A program made the translations under genes and the position numbers. Below, piece by piece: positions 1 through 5,634 of a stretch of DNA of 7,067 nucleotides (the stretch's first letter is position 1; each line of letters opens with the position of its first letter). The notes under the pieces were generated by a model. It was given only the letters and a program-made list of their open reading frames with translations, did no database searches and had not been told where the DNA came from. The stretch comes from Candidatus Cloacimonadota bacterium (GTDB lineage: Bacteria; Cloacimonadota; Cloacimonadia; Cloacimonadales; TCS61): NCBI GenBank assembly GCA_003647825.1, contig QMNP01000076.1, positions 1 through 7,067 on the forward strand. Direction: 5' to 3'.

Positions 1-1
1 A

Positions 2-1417
2 AAATCACTTGTTCCCGGTCCTGCTTTTCTGGGTGATGAAAACTTAAGTAATTATGAATATTATGTTTACAAAAAAAATTACACAAGTCCAGAATTCCGA
101 CTTTCTAAAAAAATAGCAGGAACCGAACGTAAGCTTTCAGATAATATTCGTCATGGTGTTACAAACTTTAAGATAGTGAATAAATTTGATGCCGAAAAAA
201 AGCTCTTCTTATTCTCTCCAACTTTTAGTATTCAAGAAGGTGTAAGAACCAATCTCTATCTTTCCGAAATTGAAAAAACTAAAAAAACTTATGAAGAAGA
301 AATAGCTGAATATACAGCCAGCAAAGATACTCTGGAAACAGAAGCTGAACTTGCTGAAGCTGATGATGCGATTAAACATTACACTGAACAACTTGCCTCT
401 TTAAATGAGAATCCAATTCTGAAAAAAGCTGACAGTATAGCGGACTATAAGCAGCGAATCAAATACCTGCAAAAAGTTCGTCAGCATACAGTACGTTCAT
501 TCGAATATAAAATCATAAAAAGTGATGGAAAAGCTCGCTTCAACGAATCTCCTGTTCTGGTGTTAGATGAACCGATTGAGACAGGAAATCTTTATACTGA
601 ATACCTGGATGAATGGGGAACTCGCTATTTCATGCCCTGGTCGAACTGGTTCAAAATGAGCATGCTTCCTACTCTTTTAGCTTCACTAATTTTTGGCTGC
701 CTTGTGTTTATAATGATCAACAAAGCCAAAAAAGGACATGATCTTTATGTTCGTCCTATCGCTGGTATTCAGGAAATTGATAATGCGATCGGCCGTGCAA
801 CCGAGATGGGCAAACCAATTCTGTTTGTACCAGGCACTTCATCTATTGGTGATGTTGCAACTCTGGCTGGCTTAGCGATATTGAGTAAAGTAGCCAAAAA
901 AGCAGCCGAATATGATACAAAAATTCTGGTTCCCTGCAAAGACTACCTTGTTCTTCCAATAGCACAGGAAATAGTAAAAGAAGCACATTACGAAGCAGGT
1001 CGACCGGATACATTCGACAAGGAAAGTGTTTTCTTTATTACTTCTGCTCAGTTTGCTTTTGTTGCCGGTGTAAATGGTATTATGATCCGAGAAAAAACAG
1101 CTACAAACTTCTATATGGGTATGTTCCGGGCTGAAGCATTACTTATGACAGAAACTGGTAGCAGCACCGGAGCTATTCAGATCTCCGGTACAGATGCAAT
1201 AACTCAGATCCCGTTCTTTATTACAACTTGCGACTACACACTTATCGGAGAAGAACTTTATGCAGCTTCTGCCTATATGGCACGTGAACCAAAACAATTA
1301 GGAACATTAAAAGCAGTGGATTACCTCAAACTGCTTATTCTGGTCTTTATTATTTCAGGAACTATCCTTTCAACTTCTCATCTTACTTTCCTGATGAATG
1401 CATTACCAGAGAAATAG
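2..1417 (+). CDS. DUF6754-type membrane-anchored protein, 5'-partial
   Basis: The frame is open from base 2, so the gene begins left of the window. The GTG at 176 lacks a good Shine-Dalgarno and is probably internal. The visible part is 471 residues. Residues about 1-85 and 163-215 look like a beta-rich extracytoplasmic region. Residues about 88-163 between them are charged and helical (many E, K, A), probably a coiled-coil hairpin. A membrane helix follows at about 221-240, ending in a Lys-rich stretch (INKAKKG) that suggests the next part is cytoplasmic. Residues about 248-438 match my recollection of DUF6754: AIGRATEMGKP, FVPG, EAGRPDTF, ISGTDA and LIGEELYAASAYMA are the recognisable motifs. 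A second membrane helix lies at about 442-460. No enzyme motif is evident and the family's function is unknown to me. It is the first visible gene of a four-gene membrane operon. The family call is from memory, without a profile search. Confidence 0.85.
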   Translation, partial: KSLVPGPAFLGDENLSNYEYYVYKKNYTSPEFRLSKKIAGTERKLSDNIRHGVTNFKIVNKFDAEKKLFLFSPTFSIQEGVRTNLYLSEIEKTKKTYEEEIAEYTASKDTLETEAELAEADDAIKHYTEQLASLNENPILKKADSIADYKQRIKYLQKVRQHTVRSFEYKIIKSDGKARFNESPVLVLDEPIETGNLYTEYLDEWGTRYFMPWSNWFKMSMLPTLLASLIFGCLVFIMINKAKKGHDLYVRPIAGIQEIDNAIGRATEMGKPILFVPGTSSIGDVATLAGLAILSKVAKKAAEYDTKILVPCKDYLVLPIAQEIVKEAHYEAGRPDTFDKESVFFITSAQFAFVAGVNGIMIREKTATNFYMGMFRAEALLMTETGSSTGAIQISGTDAITQIPFFITTCDYTLIGEELYAASAYMAREPKQLGTLKAVDYLKLLILVFIISGTILSTSHLTFLMNALPEK

Positions 1418-1421
1418 GAGG
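1416..1421 (+). promoter_or_regulatory. Strong Shine-Dalgarno overlapping the upstream stop codon
   Basis: AGGAGG lies 4 bases before the ATG at 1426 and overlaps the TAG that ends the DUF6754 gene. This fixes the start of the next gene and suggests translational coupling. Confidence 0.8.
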
Positions 1422-1425
1422 ATAA

Positions 1426-2049
1426 ATGAAAAGACAAATACCACTACTTATAGTTATATTACTGGGATTCACATTTGTAATACATACATTTGTACCTAGT
1501 AAACTCTCTATGGATTTCTACGACTGGTATCAATCCTGGATCAAAGCGATCTCTCCCTTTATGGTGCTGCTGGGAATTATGAGTTTATTTATGGTAAATT
1601 CCAATAAAATTCAGCGCAAAGTTCCTAACTGGCAATATAGTGTTGTTACACTTTTATCTCTTGTTGCAACCGGGGCAATTGGTTTTATCTGGGGAACCCA
1701 GGAAGGCACACCCTTCATGTGGATGTTCAAAAACGTTCAAATGCCTATGGGAGCAACCATGTTCTCATTACTGGCATTTTATATTGCTTCGGCAGCTTAC
1801 AAAGCTTTCCGAGCTCGTTCTATGGAAGCTACCGTACTTTTAGTTGCTGCTATTATTGTAATGCTGGGGCAGGTTCCAATTGGTATGAAGATCTCTAAAT
1901 ATATTCCCGAAACAGCAACCTGGATATTAAACGTTCCCAACCTGGCTGCCAAACGTGGTATCGCCCTTGGAGTGGGACTGGGAATGGTAGCTACATCACT
2001 TAAGATATTACTGGGAATTGAACGTACATATCTGGGTGGAGGTGAATAA
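1426..2049 (+). CDS. Six-helix integral membrane protein of the DUF6754 operon
   Basis: A 207-residue polytopic protein with about six hydrophobic segments, near residues 5-23, 40-59, 71-90, 104-124, 134-152 and 175-197. The most family-like stretch is FRARSMEATVLLVAA in the loop and start of the fifth helix. The first helix could be read as a signal anchor, but no cleavage site is evident. The start is secured by AGGAGG 4 bases upstream. The C-terminus (YLGGGE) is encoded by bases that also form the Shine-Dalgarno of the next gene, so sequence there is under two constraints. There is no transporter signature that I recognise. From context it is probably a membrane subunit of a complex with the flanking bitopic proteins. 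Size and helix number match the fourth gene, which may be a distant paralogue. Function is unknown. Confidence 0.85.
   Translation: MKRQIPLLIVILLGFTFVIHTFVPSKLSMDFYDWYQSWIKAISPFMVLLGIMSLFMVNSNKIQRKVPNWQYSVVTLLSLVATGAIGFIWGTQEGTPFMWMFKNVQMPMGATMFSLLAFYIASAAYKAFRARSMEATVLLVAAIIVMLGQVPIGMKISKYIPETATWILNVPNLAAKRGIALGVGLGMVATSLKILLGIERTYLGGGE
2038..2045 (+). promoter_or_regulatory. Near-perfect Shine-Dalgarno inside the end of the upstream gene
   Basis: GGAGGTGA sits 3 bases before the ATG at 2049 and within the last codons of the preceding gene. The stop TAA (2047-2049) and the ATG (2049-2051) share one base, a typical arrangement for translational coupling. Confidence 0.8.
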
Positions 2050-3014
2050 TGGCTAAAACAAAAATGAATTTCTTCGATAGAATGCAAGCTCTGGATAGAA
2101 GATATATCTACCTGGTTGTTGCTCTTGCCATCATTTTACCACTTATTATCCCGTTTAATTCCAAAACATATGTAACCGAACCTGTAGAAAATATCTATAA
2201 AAAGATAGATTCCTTCAGCGGCAGAAAAGATCGTGCTGTTCTGATGTGCTTCAGTCATGATGCTTCTACAATGGCGGAGCTTTTCCCCATGGAAGTAGCT
2301 ATCTTGCGTCATTGTTTCCAGCGCAATGTTCAGGTGTTTACCATCTGCTTTATGCCCCCTGCAAAACCACTGATGGATTTTGCTTTGCAAACAGCTAAAG
2401 AAGATTACACAGTACAATCCGGTGTGGATTATGTAAACTTTGGTTATAAGCCATATGGTATTTTCCTTCCTATAGTTTTGGGAATGGGAGATGATATTTC
2501 CAAAGCTGTAGAAACGGATGATGAAGGAAGGATCGTTAGCAATCTTGAGATCATGAAAGAGATCAAGAATTATAACGAAATGAACCTTGTGGTCGACTTT
2601 GCAGCTTCTGCTGCCGTACAAACCTGGATCACCTATGCTCGTGCAAGATTCGGTGCCAATGTAGCAGCCGGTGTTACAGCTGTGATGGCTGCAGATAACT
2701 TCCCATACCTGCAAACAGGACAGCTTATTGGTATGCTGGCCGGTTTGAAAGGTGCTGCTGAATATGAGAAGCTGGTGGATGTATTTGCTACTCACAAAGA
2801 AATGGTGAATGGTGTAGAAACAGTCGTCCCTCGTAGCTTTAGTAAAGAGATTCTTAAAGAGAGCTGGATAAAACTTTCCGATATTAAGAATCCTGTGTAT
2901 AAAACAGCGCGTACTGGTATGAACGCTCAAACCGTAGCGCATATAATGATTATCGTCTTCATTGCTTTAGGAAATATTGGATATTTCGTAAACAAGAAGA
3001 AAAACGAAAACTAG
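2049..3014 (+). CDS. Bitopic membrane protein with Rossmann-like globular domain, second of the pair
   Basis: A 321-residue protein with one membrane helix at about residues 19-36, a globular domain at about 45-290 and a second helix at about 296-314, ending in a Lys-rich tail (NKKKNEN). The basic N-terminus (MAKTK, RR at 17-18) and basic C-terminus predict both ends in the cytoplasm, so the domain would be extracytoplasmic, opposite to the DUF6754 domain of the first gene. The domain alternates predicted strands and helices (AVLMCFSHD, VQVFTICFMPP, MNLVVDFAASAAV), as in alpha/beta folds, but has no nucleotide-binding glycine loop or catalytic motif I can name. Residues about 168-220 align by eye with part of the DUF6754 domain, so it may be a diverged paralogue. 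It overlaps the upstream gene by one base. Function is unknown; it is probably a partner subunit. Confidence 0.85.
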   Translation: MAKTKMNFFDRMQALDRRYIYLVVALAIILPLIIPFNSKTYVTEPVENIYKKIDSFSGRKDRAVLMCFSHDASTMAELFPMEVAILRHCFQRNVQVFTICFMPPAKPLMDFALQTAKEDYTVQSGVDYVNFGYKPYGIFLPIVLGMGDDISKAVETDDEGRIVSNLEIMKEIKNYNEMNLVVDFAASAAVQTWITYARARFGANVAAGVTAVMAADNFPYLQTGQLIGMLAGLKGAAEYEKLVDVFATHKEMVNGVETVVPRSFSKEILKESWIKLSDIKNPVYKTARTGMNAQTVAHIMIIVFIALGNIGYFVNKKKNEN

Positions 3015-3019
3015 GGAGG
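3014..3019 (+). promoter_or_regulatory. Shine-Dalgarno for the fourth operon gene
   Basis: GGGAGG begins on the last base of the upstream TAG stop and lies 8 bases before the ATG at 3028. It fixes that start. Confidence 0.75.
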
Positions 3020-3027
3020 ATTGAGAA

Positions 3028-3630
3028 ATGACATTTGAAGCAATAAGTAATTTTATAGCAGCGTTTTTTACGTTAAGTATATTCTCATTCCTTTACAAGG
3101 ATAATCCGTTCTACAAATTTGCAGAAGCAATGTTTATAGGTGTTTCCATGGGATATGCTATTCCACTGGTCTACAATCTTACATTCATTCCGTTTGTATA
3201 TAGACCAATTTTTGTAGAGCATAATTTCTGGATTTTAATTCCGGCATTAATGGGTTCACTCTACATTTTCCGTTTCAGTAAAAACCTGGGCTGGCTTTCT
3301 CGCTACCCGATCGTATTTGGAATGGCAATAGTTGGTATGGGTGTGCCAATGTCTATGCACGCTTATGTGCTGGTACAAGTACGTACGGCCATGATGCCAA
3401 TAGATTCAATAAATACTTTCCTTATCTTTTTGGGTACTGTAACAATACTTTTGTATTTCTACTTCAGTAAAGCTCATAAAGGTATTTACGGTAAGATCAC
3501 AAATATTGGGATCTGGTTTATGATGGTAGGTTTTGGTGCATCATTTGGTTACACTGTAATGGCTCGTATTTCCCTGCTGATCGGGCGTATCCAATTCCTG
3601 ATGGGTGATTGGTTAGGATTGATAAAGTAG
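3028..3630 (+). CDS. Six-helix integral membrane protein, last gene of the DUF6754 operon
   Basis: A 200-residue polytopic protein with about six hydrophobic segments, near residues 3-22, 34-56, 67-84, 93-114, 127-146 and 157-180. Gly and Met are frequent within helices (FGMAIVGMGVPMSMHAY, MMVGFGASFGYTVMAR). No known transporter or channel signature is visible. The start is supported by GGGAGG 8 bases upstream and 13 bases separate it from the previous stop. It is followed by the operon's terminator. Its length, helix count and an exposed MP-containing loop before the fourth helix resemble the second gene, hinting at an ancient duplication of a bitopic plus polytopic pair. Its role is unknown; a membrane subunit of the same complex is the simplest reading. 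Confidence 0.85.
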   Translation: MTFEAISNFIAAFFTLSIFSFLYKDNPFYKFAEAMFIGVSMGYAIPLVYNLTFIPFVYRPIFVEHNFWILIPALMGSLYIFRFSKNLGWLSRYPIVFGMAIVGMGVPMSMHAYVLVQVRTAMMPIDSINTFLIFLGTVTILLYFYFSKAHKGIYGKITNIGIWFMMVGFGASFGYTVMARISLLIGRIQFLMGDWLGLIK

Positions 3631-3648
3631 AATAAAAGAAGATAAACT

Positions 3649-3680
3649 AAAGCCCTTCGGATTGCCGAAGGGCTTTTTTA
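3649..3680 (+). terminator. Rho-independent terminator, probably bidirectional
   Basis: AAAGCCCTTCGG (3649-3660) pairs perfectly with CCGAAGGGCTTT (3665-3676) around an ATTG loop, and a run of six T ends at 3679. It lies 18 bases after the stop of the last operon gene. On the other strand the stem is followed by AGTTTATC, a weaker T-rich tail, so it may also end the convergent glycosyltransferase transcript. Confidence 0.9.
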
Positions 3681-3745
3681 TTGCCGCCAAAAGGCGTAAA
3701 AGTAAGGAGTTGTTACAGCAAGCCCTAACTGGTATAATTTTATCG

Positions 3746-5008
3746 TTATAAACTTTCTAATACTTCTGCCAGATTTTTCGTCAGATGCACACGATCGTAT
3801 TGATCAATTTCACCAGAAGCTGTTGGTTTTTCATCTTTCTTCCACATTGAATACTGCCAGGAAATAAATTCAGAGATTGCCTTCTGATCGGAATAATCGC
3901 ACATTTTCCCTGACCTTGTTTCATTCAGGATTTTCGCAGCTTCACCTTCAATTGGACCAACTCCAAGAACGGGAACTTTTGCTCCTAAATATTCGTAAAT
4001 CTTACCTGTTAATATTCCCAGATTATTAGGAACATTATTTATCAACAATAATAGAAGTGAAGAATTAACCATTCTTCGCATCATTTTATCATGAGGAATA
4101 TAATTATGAAATTTGACAAACTTATTTTCATCTAAACTAATTAGATCAGCTTTCACTTCATCGGAAACATTTCCCCAGATATTAATCTGAATATCGGGAA
4201 ATTGAGAATAGATCTGATTAACTGCTTTCAATACTATTGAAGGATCACGTTCTGCCGTAATATTACCAAAATAATTTATCTGGAATTTCTTGGTCTTTTT
4301 CTTTTCAATTTCAGTAAAATCTGCTGGATCGAAGCCGTTTGGAATGATAATACCTTTATTAATTGCCTTCAATCCTTTTAAGATTGATTTGTTTATACTA
4401 ATTATCCGATCGCATTGATTTATTATTTTCTGCTCTAATTTTTCATCTATTTTTTTTGTAAGAGCAAACCTGTTTACTTTTTCCAGGTAATCTATCTTCG
4501 TCCAGGGATCACGAAAATCAACCAGCCATTTAACATTAAATATGTTCTTAAGCTTACGCCCAATAAGGTGAGTAGAATGTGGCGGACCGGAGGTGATAAT
4601 TAAATCGTATTTAAATTTTCTCATTTCTTCAAAAGCAGCTTGCAATGCATACTTATTCCATACTACTCTGGCATCTGGCACGGTCAGATTCAACCGACAC
4701 CAGATTGCAAATCTCCTGAAAAAAGAATCTTCTTCAGAGGTTTCCAGGCTGCCATAAGGTGCGCTTTGTTCACCAGCTTTGCTAAACCATTTACCAAAAG
4801 TGGGTGTCTTGGTTCGAATTACTTTTATATCTTCCGGAACTTCTTTCAGAAGTGATTCATCAATTGCTGGATAGTCACCATTGCTGGTTGTGATAACAGT
4901 TGGTTGCCAGTCAAACTGAGGTAGATATTTTACAAACTTAAGCCAGCGCTGCACTCCTGCCCCACCACTGGGCGGCCAATAATAAACAATTACCAGTACT
5001 TTTTTCAT
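3746..5008 (-). CDS. GT4-type glycosyltransferase
   Basis: A 420-residue two-domain GT-B glycosyltransferase that would move a sugar from a nucleotide-activated donor to an acceptor on the cytoplasmic side, as in surface polysaccharide or glycan assembly. The acceptor and sugar cannot be told from sequence. The N-terminal domain has WPPSGGAGVQR (11-21), the glycine loop typical of the family, then GPPHSTH (141-147) and DFRDPW (164-169). The C-terminal domain has IPNGFD (222-227), YFGN (246-249) and TGKIYEYLGAKVPVLGV (334-350), followed by EGE (354-356), which carries the donor-binding glutamate region of GT4 enzymes. Length is normal and there is no membrane segment. The ATG has only a modest GGGA about 8 bases upstream. 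It stands alone, convergent with the DUF6754 operon and not flanked by other polysaccharide genes here. Confidence 0.9.
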   Translation of the reverse strand: MKKVLVIVYYWPPSGGAGVQRWLKFVKYLPQFDWQPTVITTSNGDYPAIDESLLKEVPEDIKVIRTKTPTFGKWFSKAGEQSAPYGSLETSEEDSFFRRFAIWCRLNLTVPDARVVWNKYALQAAFEEMRKFKYDLIITSGPPHSTHLIGRKLKNIFNVKWLVDFRDPWTKIDYLEKVNRFALTKKIDEKLEQKIINQCDRIISINKSILKGLKAINKGIIIPNGFDPADFTEIEKKKTKKFQINYFGNITAERDPSIVLKAVNQIYSQFPDIQINIWGNVSDEVKADLISLDENKFVKFHNYIPHDKMMRRMVNSSLLLLLINNVPNNLGILTGKIYEYLGAKVPVLGVGPIEGEAAKILNETRSGKMCDYSDQKAISEFISWQYSMWKKDEKPTASGEIDQYDRVHLTKNLAEVLESL

Positions 5009-5031
5009 CTGATTCCCAATTCCACTTTGCT

Positions 5032-5046
5032 CTCCTTTGGAAGGAG
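5032..5046. repeat. Short palindrome, possible dispersed intergenic repeat
   Basis: CTCCTT (5032-5037) and AAGGAG (5041-5046) form a perfect 6-bp stem with a TGG loop, followed by GAACTAAAGGGGATT. The combination resembles dispersed extragenic repeats I associate with related genomes, but only one copy is in the window. It lies just upstream of the glycosyltransferase start. Confidence 0.4.
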
Positions 5047-5097
5047 GAACTAAAGGGGATTTATAATAGATTTATTCTCTCTTTGATCATTCTCGCA

Positions 5098-5141
5098 ACC
5101 ATTCAGAAGGTCTTCGACCATTCGGAAGGTTTCGACTTTCC
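5098..5141. repeat. Imperfect tandem repeat with a hairpin
   Basis: ACCATTCAGAAGGTCTTCG (5098-5116) is followed directly by ACCATTCGGAAGGTTTCG (5117-5134), differing by one substitution and a small indel in the TCTTCG/TTTCG part. The second copy plus ACTTTCC folds into a 7-bp stem (5124-5130 with 5135-5141, one G-T pair) around a TTCG loop. No T-run follows, so it is not an obvious terminator. It sits between divergent genes. Confidence 0.6.
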
Positions 5142-5158
5142 ATATTATCAATTTACCC

Positions 5159-5190
5159 TTTGACAAACCTGTGAACTACTCTGAATTTTG
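5159..5190 (+). promoter_or_regulatory. Candidate promoter for the 84-residue gene
   Basis: TTTGACA (5159-5165) contains a perfect TTGACA -35 hexamer. No good TATAAT follows at the usual spacing, but GAATTTTG (5183-5190) lies 20 bases after TTTG, resembling the TTTG / TAnnTTTG promoters described for Bacteroidetes. The start codon is 66 bases downstream. Confidence 0.35.
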
Positions 5191-5256
5191 TCCAAGAAAA
5201 AGATATTAGAGGATTGATTCTTTTGCGAGATATATTGGAAAAAGGAAACTGAAATT

Positions 5257-5511
5257 ATGCGAGATATCGATAGAAAAGTTTTGAAAAAGATGGGAGAAGA
5301 TGGAATCACTTTTGATGGCGTTTTGGAAATAATCGATCGAATGAGCAGAACGGAATTAAAGAAAAGCTTTGAAGATGACTGCCTTTTTCAAACTGATAAG
5401 TATTTTGCCAAAAACGTGATCGATATGCTGATGCGTTACCGATTAATTAGAAAAGAAGGTAACAAATTCTTTAAAGTTGAAAAGAAAAAGAAGGAAGAAG
5501 AGAAGAAATAA
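5257..5511 (+). CDS. Small charged protein, unknown function
   Basis: An 84-residue protein I do not recognise. It is very rich in Lys and Glu, with a tail made almost only of these (KVEKKKKEEEKK). Predicted helices occupy about residues 3-12, 19-39 and 48-63, and residues 62-74 (RLIRKEGNKFFKV) look like a beta-hairpin. Helices followed by such a hairpin would suit a small winged-helix protein, but this is only a resemblance. There is no signal peptide or membrane segment, so it should be cytoplasmic. The ATG is preceded by AAAGGAAA at a proper distance and no in-frame ATG, GTG or TTG lies in the 36 bases upstream. It is monocistronic, convergent with the methyltransferase gene. Codon use is like its neighbours. 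Confidence 0.7.
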   Translation: MRDIDRKVLKKMGEDGITFDGVLEIIDRMSRTELKKSFEDDCLFQTDKYFAKNVIDMLMRYRLIRKEGNKFFKVEKKKKEEEKK

Positions 5512-5535
5512 TTCCCACCCTGACTTTACACATAG

Positions 5536-5570
5536 CGACTTCTTGTCGAGGTATAACGTCGATTTACGTT
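5536..5570. repeat. Two small hairpins between convergent genes
   Basis: CGAC-TTCTT-GTCG (5536-5548) and AACGT-CGATTT-ACGTT (5555-5570) lie within the 123-base gap between two convergent stops. The second is followed by TTTTC on the + strand, so it might act as a weak terminator for the small gene. Both stems are short and the terminator reading is uncertain. Confidence 0.35.
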
Positions 5571-5634
5571 TTCTTAACAGTCAATGTGATCGCTTTACAA
5601 ATCAAATCTAATAATCGTTCCTTTAATTCTGAAA

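Noticed and set aside
176..178. GTG at 176 as the true start of the DUF6754 gene
   Set aside because: The frame is open and protein-like back to base 2, and no convincing Shine-Dalgarno precedes the GTG, so the gene most likely begins outside the window.
1797..2087. A 96-codon minus-strand frame across the end of gene two
   Set aside because: It is antisense to a coding membrane protein and lacks a ribosome site and any recognisable content.
2136..2942. A 268-codon open frame on the minus strand across the third operon gene
   Set aside because: It is antisense to a well-supported gene with a strong ribosome site, and its product is Cys/His/Ile-rich without a plausible domain.
3685..3696. 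CGCC-AAAA-GGCG hairpin after the operon terminator
   Set aside because: Only a 4-bp stem with no T-run on either strand; too weak to call.
4640..4855. A 71-codon + strand frame inside the glycosyltransferase
   Set aside because: It lies antisense to the conserved N-terminal domain and has no supporting signals.
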